This document shows positions 8,828-17,300 of a stretch of 64,000 nt of DNA, one piece after another (position 1 is the stretch's first letter; each line of letters starts with the position of its first letter). The stretch is from Sphaerisporangium perillae (lineage in GTDB: Bacteria; Actinomycetota; Actinomycetes; Streptosporangiales; Streptosporangiaceae): NCBI RefSeq assembly GCF_023276435.1, contig NZ_JALLPO010000002.1:62001-126000 (forward strand), written 5' to 3'. The notes beneath the pieces were generated by a model, which was not told where the DNA came from, searched no databases, and saw nothing but the letters and a program-made list of their open reading frames with translations. Made by a program: the position numbers and the translations under genes.

Positions 8828-9367
8828 ATGCCCAATAAAACGATCTACGTTTCCGATGAGGATCTGCCGTTGTTCCAGCGGGCGCAGGAGCTCGCCGGGG
8901 GCAAGCTGTCGACGGCGATCAGCGTGGCGCTACGCCGCTACGTCGAGACGGAGGAAGGCCGCCAGGAGGGCTACGACGAGATCATCGTCAAAGTGGGCCA
9001 GGGCACCGGCCGCAAGCAGCGCTTCTCCGGAGTTCTGCTCGCCGAGTGGGGACGCACCCAGGGCAGCCGAATGGAGATGTTCAAGGTGTACCGCTCACGC
9101 CAGGGCAAGTACGTCCTGCACGTGGACCGCTCACCTGACTGGACGGACGACTCCGGGGCCGACAACTGGCTCGAGGGACTCTTCTCCCGGGGCGCGTGGC
9201 GGAGCTATCTCGGCCTGGCCGACTCAAGCTGGGGCTTCGTCCAAGGCGAAGCCACCCTCGAAGTCGTGGACACCATCGAGGAACTGCGCGGCAAGGTCCC
9301 CGACGAGTTCTACGACCTGATCGCCGATCTGGGCCGGCATCCCGCCGTAGAGGACCTCGACATCTAA
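8828..9367 (+). CDS. EXLDI family protein
   Basis: 179 residues ending in EDLDI, the C-terminal signature that names the EXLDI family, an actinobacterial family of unknown function. The N-terminus MPNKTIYVSDEDLPLFQRAQ resembles a ribbon-helix-helix style start (strand then two helices: LFQRAQELAGGKLSTAISVALRRYVE), so a DNA-binding or antitoxin-like N-terminal domain is possible. The middle (about 60-150) is Trp- and Gly-rich with no recognised motif. A purine-rich GAGGGTGGG lies 3-12 bp before the ATG. The palindromic operator just upstream suggests regulated expression. Nothing in the neighbourhood fixes its role. Confidence 0.8.
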   Translation: MPNKTIYVSDEDLPLFQRAQELAGGKLSTAISVALRRYVETEEGRQEGYDEIIVKVGQGTGRKQRFSGVLLAEWGRTQGSRMEMFKVYRSRQGKYVLHVDRSPDWTDDSGADNWLEGLFSRGAWRSYLGLADSSWGFVQGEATLEVVDTIEELRGKVPDEFYDLIADLGRHPAVEDLDI

Positions 9368-9380
9368 CTTCAGCTTCAGC

Positions 9381-9420
9381 CATATCCGCCCCGATTTTCG
9401 GCCAGTACTACGACGACCCC
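9381..9420 (+). repeat. Dispersed 40-bp repeat, copy A (forward)
   Basis: Begins CATATCCGCC, contains CGATTTTCGG and AGTACTACG and ends GACCCC; the same order is found at 14186-14227 and 22501-22541 (reverse) and 26926-26964 (forward). Copy A starts 14 bp after the EXLDI stop codon and is followed by a GACGAC/GTCGTC hairpin. It has one extra C and a variant CGACGACC. Function unknown. Confidence 0.7.
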
Positions 9421-9613
9421 CGTCGTCATCGCCCGGTGAACGTCCAGCAGCGGGGGAGGGGACCATGGCCGGCGCCGGCGCGTCGCCCGTCACCGGCTTC
9501 GGCCATGTGCCGGCCCTGCCTCCTGCGCGCCCTGTATCGCCACAGGAACCTGCTGGGGGAGCCACGAGGCGACATTCGACCGGGCGTGCCGCCCGTTATA
9601 TGCCGATATATCC

Positions 9614-9647
9614 CATACCGTACAGAATTGAGCTTCTGTACGGTATG
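9614..9647. promoter_or_regulatory. Large orphan palindrome (14-bp arms)
   Basis: CATACCGTACAGAA (9614-9627) and its exact complement TTCTGTACGGTATG (9634-9647) flank TTGAGC. The size and composition resemble operators of TetR-like regulators, or a strong RNA hairpin. No gene starts close by, so its target is missing or unrecognised. Confidence 0.6.
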
Positions 9648-9960
9648 ACATTGTTCGGGGCGAAGAGGGGCGCCATGGGGCACCGGTGGCCGCTCCGCCC
9701 GGGCACCGAGATGCCCGGACCCACGCACGCGCGTCACCGGCGCCGAACGGCCGCGATCCGCGTGTCCGCAGGCGGGTACGGCCGTGCGGCACGGTCGAGG
9801 TGGTACCCCACAAGATCGTTTTAGCCGTGTCGACACCAAGATCGCTCTGCGCCGGCACATCTCACGGTGTTGCGGTTGAGCCGCTTGGTCATCCGCTTGC
9901 CGCTGAGCGCCGCGTCATGCCGATCAGCATCGTCGCCGCGAGCCGCCGACGCACCTCGGC

Positions 9961-9994
9961 GTCCCGCGGCGCCGTCCCGCGGCGCCGTCCCGCG
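9961..9994. repeat. 13-bp tandem repeat
   Basis: GTCCCGCGGCGCC is present at 9961-9973 and 9974-9986 and again in part (GTCCCGCG) at 9987-9994. Pure GC, no coding frame. Confidence 0.6.
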
Positions 9995-10122
9995 CGACCA
10001 CCGGCCCACCTTGCCCGTCATGCGGCGGCCGGCGCGCTGTGCGGCCCGGTGGTCGCGCCGCGGTGAATGCGCACGCACGGCGGACGGCCATGACGGGCCT
10101 CTCGCCGGCCCCTCCACACCTG

Positions 10123-10346
10123 TTTCATGCATAATCGCACTTATGCATCAAACGTGAACGCGTCCCCCAGGGGCGCACATCTCCTACGGGTGCCCGCGAT
10201 GTCCACCGCGTCACCGCGCGTCCCTTGTTCGGCGGATCCCGGACGCGCGCGGCGACCGGGACGGCCCGCCGGCCCTCGCGTCCGGCTCGGGTGTGCCGTC
10301 CGGCGTGTCTCCGGGCCCGGTCTCCCCGGTTTCATGCATAATCGCA
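10123..10346. repeat. Paired 17-bp repeats and inverted copy upstream of a tyrosine recombinase (possible recombination site)
   Basis: TTTCATGCATAATCGCA occurs at 10123-10139 and again at 10330-10346, 207 bp apart. The first copy forms a near-perfect inverted repeat with TTATGCATCAAA (10141-10152; 11 of 12 positions, 6-nt spacer). Such a core with arms is what a tyrosine recombinase binds. The second copy sits 56 bp before the recombinase gene and contains CATAAT, a possible -10 box. Confidence 0.55.
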
Positions 10347-10401
10347 AGGCACGTGCGCCGCTTTTGGGAGGTTGCTCCTTGCCGGAGAGGTGGAGGCCGT
10401 C

Positions 10402-11493
10402 TTGGGCGATCGTGAACCGCTGATCCTGATGCGCCTGCCGGAGGCCGCCGCCGAGTACGTCTCCTCCCTGCGCACCAAAAAGCTCTCCCCCCACACCATC
10501 GCCGGGTACGAGCGTGACCTGCACCTGGTGTCGCAGATCGCGGCCGGGCTGGCCGGTGTGCCGCAGGGCGACCTGGAGGTACGCGATCTGAGCGGCCGCC
10601 TGGTGCGCAACGCGTTCGCCGAGTTCGCCGAGCCGCGTTCGGCCGCCAGTGTCAACCGGGCGTGGAGCGCCTGGAACCAGTTCCTGACGTTCTGCGTGGC
10701 CGAGGGGATGCTGGAGGGCAACCCGATGGCGGCGGTCCCCCGGCCCAAGCAGCCGGCCAAGGCGCCCAAGCCGCTGCTCGGCGACGGGACGGCGTCGGTG
10801 ACGCTTCTGGAGCAGGTCGCGGCCGGTGCTCGTAAGGCCCGTGACCCCTGGGTGGAGCGTGATCTGGTGGTGCTGGCACTCGCTCTGGTCACCGGGATGC
10901 GTTCGGCCGAGCTGCTCGGGCTGACGCTCGGCTCGATCGGGGGCGGGCCCGGCGACCGCAGGATCCAGGTCGTCGGCAAGGGCGGCAAGACGCGCTCTTT
11001 GCCGATCGAGCCGCCGATCGAGCACCTGATCGACGACTACCTGCGCAGCCGCCTGCGCAGGTTCGGGACGGCCACGCTCCCCCGGTCGGCCGCGTTGCTG
11101 GTCGACACCAGGAACGAGCCGCTGCGGCGCGGCGGGCTGCAGTACCTGGTGCGGCAGTGTTACCGGTACGCGGGGGTTCACGACCGGGTGCAGAAGGGCA
11201 CGCTGGTGCACGCCTTGCGGCACGAGTTCGCCACCCGGCTGGCCGAGCGGGGTGCTTCGGCGCACGAGCTGATGGAGTTGCTCGGCCACTCCTCGATCGT
11301 GACGGGGCAGGCCTATGTGGCCTCGACCGCCCGGGAGGTACGCGCGGCGGCCCGCGGCAACCCGGCCTACGGCGTGCTGGACCGGCTGCGTTCCGACGGG
11401 TCGGAGGATCAGGTCCGCAGCCCTGCGGGGAGTTCCTCTGGGGGCGGGGATCCTGACGCCGGGGGCGCGGGCGGGGGCGGGATCAGGGGATGA
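10402..11493 (+). CDS. Tyrosine recombinase/integrase (XerC/D-like), first of two
   Basis: About 363 residues from the TTG at 10402, preceded by AGGTGGAGG at a good distance; the frame stays open to 10372. It has the SAM-like core-binding domain (EYVSSLRTKKLSPHTIAGYE onward) and a catalytic domain with the RKHRHY set: Arg in TGMRSAELLGL, Lys in GKGGKTRSL, His-Arg in HALRHEFATRL, the second His in LLGHSSI, and the nucleophile Tyr in GQAYVAS. The C-terminus has a glycine-rich tail that overlaps the convergent RidA gene by 11 bp. Repeats of recombination-site type precede it. It may act on those sites or on the repeats that flank this region; that link is inference. Confidence 0.88.
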   Translation: MGDREPLILMRLPEAAAEYVSSLRTKKLSPHTIAGYERDLHLVSQIAAGLAGVPQGDLEVRDLSGRLVRNAFAEFAEPRSAASVNRAWSAWNQFLTFCVAEGMLEGNPMAAVPRPKQPAKAPKPLLGDGTASVTLLEQVAAGARKARDPWVERDLVVLALALVTGMRSAELLGLTLGSIGGGPGDRRIQVVGKGGKTRSLPIEPPIEHLIDDYLRSRLRRFGTATLPRSAALLVDTRNEPLRRGGLQYLVRQCYRYAGVHDRVQKGTLVHALRHEFATRLAERGASAHELMELLGHSSIVTGQAYVASTAREVRAAARGNPAYGVLDRLRSDGSEDQVRSPAGSSSGGGDPDAGGAGGGGIRG

Positions 11494-11881
11494 CGGCGGT
11501 GGCGGTTATCTCGACGAGCTGGCCGGAGTAGCCGAGGTGGGAGACGCCGAGCAGGGTGGAGGTGTGCGGGCCGTCGGAGAGCTCGCTGGCCTGTACCACC
11601 TCCCATACGCGGATGAGGTCGTGGTGTTCGGTGGCGGCGACGTAGACGGTGCTGGCGATGACGTGCCGCAGGTCGCTGCCGATGGCGCGCAGGGCCGTCT
11701 CGAGGTTGCCGAGCACCTGGCGGGTCTGGGCGGCGGGGTCTCCCGGGCCGACCAGGGTGCCGTCGGCGTCCATGGGTACCGCGCCGGCCATGAAGGCGAG
11801 CCTCTCCCCCGTCTCGACGACCGCGGCGTGGGCGTAGCCGGGGGGCGGGAGCAGGCCGGGCACGGTGCTGCGGTGGGCCAT
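11483..11881 (-). CDS. RidA/YjgF family protein (reactive intermediate deaminase-like)
   Basis: 132 residues, the normal length for the RidA (L-PSP) family, which hydrolyses reactive enamine/imine intermediates released by PLP enzymes. Visible family features are the conserved FMAGAVPMDADGTLVGPGD segment (about 30-48), the QTRQVLGNLETALRAIGSD helix, the STVYVA strand, and GVSHLGYSGQLVEITATAVI at the end. The canonical Arg of active RidA (usually in the N-R-x-x-V/C-V/I region) is not obvious, so activity could differ. It converges on the recombinase gene with an 11-bp overlap and starts 164 bp from the second recombinase gene on the opposite strand. Confidence 0.85.
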   Translation of the reverse strand: MAHRSTVPGLLPPPGYAHAAVVETGERLAFMAGAVPMDADGTLVGPGDPAAQTRQVLGNLETALRAIGSDLRHVIASTVYVAATEHHDLIRVWEVVQASELSDGPHTSTLLGVSHLGYSGQLVEITATAVIP

Positions 11882-12044
11882 GGTGGGTCTCCTCAGGGCG
11901 GGTGAGCGCGGGCGGGGACATCATGGCGGGGCCGCCGGGCGGCTGTCATGTGGTTTTGCGGCCGTGGCCGCGGTGGGGGCGCGGAATTGTCGGTGGGAGC
12001 CGGTACGGTCGGCTGGTTCCCGGCCGGAAGGACTGAGCTGATCG

Positions 12045-13061
12045 ATGCGGCCCGCCAAGCTGAAGCGACTCACCGTCGAGGAGTCCGTCGACCGTTATGT
12101 GGAGTTGGTGCGCGCCAAGACCGTGACCGGGGCGCTGTCCCCCGCGACGGCGGAGGTGTACGCGCGCGATGTCGCGACGTTCGCCGAGCTGGCGGGGGCC
12201 GGGCGGGTGCTGGACGACCTGACGGGTGAGGACGTCGACGCGGTGCTGCTGGCGTTCGCCCGTAAGCCCGACGGGCGGCGCTCCTCCCCCGGTGGCCGGT
12301 CGCAGAGTCCTTCGTCGCAGTCGCGGTTCCGGCGGTCGGTGTCGGCGTTCTTCAAGCACGCCACCTTGTCGGGGTGGGTGCAGATCGATCCGATGTCGGC
12401 GGCGACGGTGACGGCCAAAGAGAGGGGCGGGTTGCGTGCCGAGCGGCGGGCGCTGACCCGCGAGCAGGCGCAGGGGCTGGTCGGGGCGGCGCGGGCGCTG
12501 ACGGTGTCCAAATCCGAGGGCGGGCGGCGTGATCAGCGTACCGAGGTGCGTGACGCGCTGATCGTGCTGCTGCTGTCGACGCTCGGGCCTAGGGTGTCGG
12601 AGCTGGTGCGGGCCAATGTCGAGGATTTCTACACCAATGACGGGGTGCGTTACTGGCGGATCTTCGGCAAGGGCGGCAAGACGCGTGATGTGCCGCTGCC
12701 GGGCGATGTCGCCGGGGTGCTGGACGCCTATCTGTCGGGTGGGCGTCCGGTCACGGCGGAGAAGGCGTTGCTGTTGTCGTGGCGGGGCAGGCGGCTGGCC
12801 CGGGGCGATGTGCAGGCGGTGATCGATCGTGTGCAGCGTCGGGTCGATCCGGCGCAGCGGCGGTCGGTGACTCCGCATGGGTTGCGGCATACGACGGCCA
12901 CTCATCTGCTGGCCGACGCGGTGGACATGGACGCGGTGCGGCGGGTGCTGGGTCACAGTGATCTGGCGACGCTGGGCCGTTATCGCGACGAGCTGCCGGG
13001 TGAGCTCGAGGTGGCGATGCGCGCCCATCCGCTGCTGCGGGGGCAGGCGGCCGGCGAGTAG
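12045..13061 (+). CDS. Tyrosine recombinase/integrase (XerD-like), second of two
   Basis: 338 residues. The N-terminal core-binding domain (LTVEESVDRYVELVRAKTVT to about 130) is followed by the catalytic domain with Arg in LGPRVSELVRANVED, Lys in GKGGKTRDVPL, the HGLRHTTATHLL box, LGHSDLATLGRY with the second His and the Tyr nucleophile. A serine/glycine-rich stretch (about 76-92) interrupts the N-terminal domain. GGAAGGAC lies upstream of the ATG. It shares only family-level similarity with the first recombinase, so the two are not a recent duplication. It ends 180 bp before a LysE exporter gene. Substrate sites are unknown. Confidence 0.88.
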   Translation: MRPAKLKRLTVEESVDRYVELVRAKTVTGALSPATAEVYARDVATFAELAGAGRVLDDLTGEDVDAVLLAFARKPDGRRSSPGGRSQSPSSQSRFRRSVSAFFKHATLSGWVQIDPMSAATVTAKERGGLRAERRALTREQAQGLVGAARALTVSKSEGGRRDQRTEVRDALIVLLLSTLGPRVSELVRANVEDFYTNDGVRYWRIFGKGGKTRDVPLPGDVAGVLDAYLSGGRPVTAEKALLLSWRGRRLARGDVQAVIDRVQRRVDPAQRRSVTPHGLRHTTATHLLADAVDMDAVRRVLGHSDLATLGRYRDELPGELEVAMRAHPLLRGQAAGE

Positions 13062-13241
13062 CCCTGGACGGCTCTGCGCGTGGTGGCGGCCCGGCGTGTG
13101 GTCGCGGGGTGGTTCTTCGTGTGAGCGGGCCGGTGGCCGGCGAGTCACCACCGCCCTGGTGGCTCGTTGTGCGGTGGTGGCCGGCGAATGGTGGCGGGTG
13201 GCTCTTCGTGCGGGGGCGGGTCGTGTCGGTGGCGGGTGGGG

Positions 13242-13904
13242 GTGGACGATAGGCGGGTGCTCTCGTCGATTGCGTCGTTCGCGATGGTTGCTGGGTTGAT
13301 GACGATTGTGCCGGGGTTGGACACGGCGCTCGTGCTGCGTGCGGCGGTGTCGGGTGGCCGGCGGCATGCGGTGGCGACGGCGCTGGGGGTGAACACCGGG
13401 GTGCTGGTCTGGGGGGCCGGGGCGGCGGTGGGGGTCTCCGCGTTGCTGACGGCCTCACATGCGGCGTACACCCTGCTGCGCTACGCGGGTGCGGCGTACA
13501 TGGTGGGGACGGGGGTCTTGATGGTGTGGCGGGCCCGGCGGGGCCGGGGCGGCTACGAGGACGGGGACGGACGGCAGGCGGGTGGTCCGGCGCGGGCGCA
13601 GGGCGGCGTGGGCCGGGCGTGGCTGCGAGGGGTGGTCACCAATCTGCTCAACCCGAAGATCGGGGTGTTCTATGTGGCGCTGCTGCCGCAGTTCATCCCG
13701 CAGGACGTCCCGCATCTCCCGGCGGGCCTGCTGCTGGCGCTGGTGCACAACCTCGAGGGCATGGTGTGGTTCGGGATGCTGATCGCCGGGACGGAGCTGG
13801 CGCGGGGCGTGCTCGGCAGGGCGGGGGTACGCCGGGCGATGGACCGGCTCACCGGGGCGGTACTGGTCGCCTTCGGCCTGCGCTTGGCGCTGGCCGCCGA
13901 CTAG
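13242..13904 (+). CDS. LysE/RhtB-family amino acid exporter
   Basis: About 220 residues from the GTG at 13242, a usual size for the LysE family of inner-membrane exporters of amino acids or small metabolites. The hallmark PGLDTALVLRAAVSGG near residues 25-40 and the NPKIGVFYVALLPQF motif in the middle are both present, with five or six hydrophobic segments predicted by eye. Another GTG at 13257 is an alternative start. The 180-bp gap to the recombinase gene contains imperfect repeats of GGTGGCCGGCGA and of GTGGCTC-type sequence, and no terminator is evident, so co-transcription with the recombinase is possible but not shown. The exported compound is unknown. Confidence 0.85.
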   Translation: MDDRRVLSSIASFAMVAGLMTIVPGLDTALVLRAAVSGGRRHAVATALGVNTGVLVWGAGAAVGVSALLTASHAAYTLLRYAGAAYMVGTGVLMVWRARRGRGGYEDGDGRQAGGPARAQGGVGRAWLRGVVTNLLNPKIGVFYVALLPQFIPQDVPHLPAGLLLALVHNLEGMVWFGMLIAGTELARGVLGRAGVRRAMDRLTGAVLVAFGLRLALAAD

Positions 13905-14327
13905 AGCCTGTTTTCCCGGACCGGGCTCCGAGCCGGACGGCCAAGACCTGGTGCGCTGTCATCGATTTTCACCGGAGTCGCCCTCCCGCTTTCCGGCCGC
14001 TGTGGCCCTGGGGTGATCGGCGTGTGCTCGGCGTGTGCTCGGCGCCGGTCGGCGACTCGTGTCCGTCGGCGACTTGTGTGCTGCTCCCTCGCTTTCGCCG
14101 GGTCGCTCCCCCGAGCGGGCGGGACGGCTTCAGCAGGCTCGGGCGGCACCGGGCGAGTGAGGAGCTCGCCTGACGCCCCCTCCCTGGGGTCGCCGTAGAA
14201 CTGGCCGAAAATCGGGCGAATATGCGCTTTGAGCCATCACCGCCTACGCCCAGGCCGCCCCAGATCTACCGGGAGATCGGTGAGTGACCCGGCACGGCGA
14301 AGGCGGGGCGTTCTGCACCCGGCCTAG
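13905..14327. other. Intergenic region between LysE and the first STAND-WD40 gene
   Basis: No gene seen. A GC-rich weak hairpin follows the LysE stop (13921-13936). GTGTGCTCGGC is repeated in tandem near 14022-14043. Then come the hairpin GGGCGAG/CTCGCC (about 14153-14170) and repeat copy B. The WD40 gene on the other strand ends at 14328. Confidence 0.5.
14186..14227 (-). repeat. Dispersed repeat, copy B (reverse)
   Basis: Read on the minus strand it starts GCGCATATTCGCCCGA, continues TTTTCGGCCAGTTCTACGG and ends CGACCCC. It has TTC in place of the TAC seen in copies C and D. It lies 100 bp from the end of the minus-strand STAND-WD40 gene and is a direct repeat of copy C at the other end of that gene pair. 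Confidence 0.7.
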
Positions 14328-17300
14328 CTAGCACACGCGCCGATACGCCGTATCGGGCAGGTGCGTGGCCCACTCGGCCGCTGTCAGATCGCGGCCTGCC
14401 ATGGCGCAGACCTCCCGGGCGAGGTCACCGGACAGATCGGGCAGCCTCCAGACGCTGGCGCTGAAGTCGGTCGCGCCCGTGACGAACGTCCGGCCGTCGC
14501 GACTGACCGCCAGATCGGTCAGCGCGGAGTTGTGCGCGGTCAGCGGGTCACCCAGGGGGCGCTGGGTAGCCACGTCCCACAACCTGGTGGCATTGCCGCC
14601 GATCGAGATCAGGGTGCCGCCATCGGGGGTGAAGGACAGGCCTGCGATCGAGTTCCGGGAGGACATCGGTACGCCATAGGGGGCACCGGTAGCCGAGTCC
14701 CAGAGCTGGATGCCGTCGTCCTCCGCGCTCGCCAGGAGCCGACCGTCAGGGCTGAAGGTCACGTGGTGGCCGACGGCGGGCAGGCCCTCCAGGAAGAAGG
14801 AAAGCGGCAAGGCCGTGCGGGTCGCCGTGTCCCATAGGCGCAGTCGGTCTCCACCGGTGGCCAGCAGACGGCTGTCGGGGCTGAAGGACAGGCCGCCGAT
14901 GCGGTCCTTGGCCGGGAGCGGTCCGCCCAGACGCCGGCCGGTGCCCATGTCCCACAGCTGGGCCAGGCCGTTTTCGTCGGACGTCGCGAGCAGGTGGCCG
15001 TTGGGGCTGACGATCAGCGGGTCGGATGCGGAGAAGTCGCCCTCGAACCGCCGTACGGCCGCGTGGGTGACGATGTCCCACTGGACGGGGGCGTCTCCGG
15101 CGTCAGTCAGGAGCGCCTGGTCGGACAGGAAGGTGACCGCGGCGCGGCCTGCGAAGGCCGCGCCGCGCTGTTCGCCCGTGGTGGCGTCCCAGAGCAGGAC
15201 TTGAGGGAAGTCCAGCGAATCCTCACTGGTGGCGATCGTGCTGCCGTCGGGGCTCAAGGCCACGGACGGGACGACGTCGGAGAGACCGACGGACAGGTCC
15301 GGCATGAGCCGGGCCATCGACCAGACTCGGACGTCTCCACTCGTGTCGGCGGTGGCCAGGGTCTGGCCGTCCGGGGCGAAGGCCAGCGTCGTGATGTCTC
15401 CCCCGCCGGGAGTCAGCAGCGTGAACGCGGAGGTCGCGAAGCGCGAGACGCGCAGGTCCAGCAGGCGCACCTGGTCCTCACCGCCGACGGCGAGGATGGT
15501 TCCGTCGGGCGAGAAAGCCATGGGCTTGGCGGCGTCCGGGTTGTTGATGTCCGGGTTCAGATCGACGGGGAAAGCGCCCATCTGGCCGACCGGGGAAACT
15601 GGGGTGCCGATGGACAGGACCTCGACGCGGTCGGCTTCGGCGGCCGCCAGCAGCCGTCCGTCTCTGCTGAACTCGACGGCCTCGATCGGGAGATCGCGGG
15701 TGATGCTGACCGGCTCGCCGCCGTTGGTCCACAGCCACGCCTCCGGTCCCTTTCGGTTGAACGCGGCGAAGTGGATTCCGGTGGGGTCGAGCTCACCGTA
15801 CAGGTTGGTGGCTTTCAGACCGCCGGGGCCTCCGGGCAACCGGGTTCCGGCCGGGACGCGCCAGCTGTACCGCCTGGCGAGATGGTCCGACGCGGTCAGA
15901 ACCGAGCCGCCGGAGTCGAAGGCCAGCCAGGTGGGGACGTCGATACCGGTCAGCCGGGGGGTGACGGGCCGGCCGGTGGCCAGGTCCCAGACCCGCAGGT
16001 CGGCCGGTTGGTCGTCGTCGGTGCGGACCGACAGCGCGAGTCTGGTGCCGTCCGGGGAGAAGGCCAGCAAGGTGCCCTCACCCAGCGGACCAGCCAGCGG
16101 CGGTCCCAGGATCTCCCCCGTGGGGAACCTACGGCGCTGGACGCGGCCCTTGTCGTCCCCGATGGCCAGGGTGCGGCCGTCGCGGGTGAAGGCCAGCGGG
16201 CTGCCCTGGCCAGGCAGTACGGTGAGCAGGGGGTTCATCAGCATGCTCTTGAGCGTGGCCGTCGCCTCGGGCGAGTCCGGCGCCTGGCGGTGGGCCGCCA
16301 CCGCCAGCAGACGGGCCAGCGCGGGATTCCCAGGGAAGACGCCTTCCACCCGCTGGGCCAGATCCGCGACCTGGCGGTAGGAGTCGGTGGAGAAGAGCAC
16401 GACGGACGCGGTCAGCACGGCCGCCGCCGCGACCGCTGCGGCGGCGAGCCACGGACGCCTGCGCGGCGGGACGGGAGCCAGGCGGACGATTCGCGGAGTG
16501 CGCCACTCACGCAGGCGTGGCCAGGTCTCGGGCAGGCTGTCGTGCGCCAGCTCCGGGTTGGCGCCGCCGCCCAGGACGACGACCGCGGCCTCGGCGTATG
16601 CCTCCAGCACCGCCTGCTCCCGCGGCGTGGCCGGGGTCAGGTCCTCGCGGGAGAACAGGGCCGCCGCGGCCTCCTGGGACTCTGGGTCGAGAGAGGTGTA
16701 GAGGGCTTCGGCCGCCGCGGCGATGAGGGCGGGGACTCCCCCGCTGCCGCCGTACGCTCGGATGTTCAGCCCTGCCTGCCAGGTGCTCAGCATCGCCCTG
16801 GACAGCCAGGCCGGTGCGAGGGGACCGTACCCGCCGCCCGAACGCAGGTCGCGCAGCACCAGGTCGGTCAGCCCGGGCTGAACCGTCGAGCCGTACGCCG
16901 CCGCGGGAGCGTGGATGGCGCGGGCCAGTTCCGACTCGGTCATCGGCGGAACTGCGAACTGTTCGGCCGTGTCCAGCCCGAGCCTGTCGAGGGCGTCCTG
17001 CCGGACGCAGACGATCACCATGGCCCGCTCGGACAGCGCGGTCAGCGCGGAGCAGTAGGCGTCGCGGAGCGGAGCCTCGGCGTCCAGGACTTGTTCGACC
17101 TGGTCGGCGACGAGCACCGGGGCGGTTCCCGGGGGGATCAGCAGTGGGGCGCCCTCCGGGTGGGCGGCCAGTTCGGCCCGTATCGTCACCGCGTCACGTT
17201 CCCCGTTCAGGCGGGCGATCGCGAGGGCCAGCTCGTCCAGCGGGGCGGCCGAGGCGGTGTGCCAGGAAGCGGATAGTGAGGGCAGAAGCCCGGCTCGCAG

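Larger units (their letters stand above)
9368..10401. other. About 1 kb without a recognisable gene, rich in repeats
   Basis: Short frames on both strands show no domain. The stretch holds repeat copy A (9381-9420), a 34-bp near-perfect palindrome (9614-9647), a 13-bp tandem repeat (9961-9994) and the paired sequences upstream of the recombinase (10123-10346). It looks like a control and recombination region, not a decayed gene. Confidence 0.6.

Noticed and set aside
11946-13367. A 473-codon minus-strand frame over the second recombinase
   Set aside because: No domain; the plus strand carries all catalytic residues of a tyrosine recombinase.
14994-17276. A 760-codon open frame opposite the minus-strand STAND-WD40 gene
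   Set aside because: Shadow of the WD40 gene: glycine/arginine-rich, no motif, no ribosome site.
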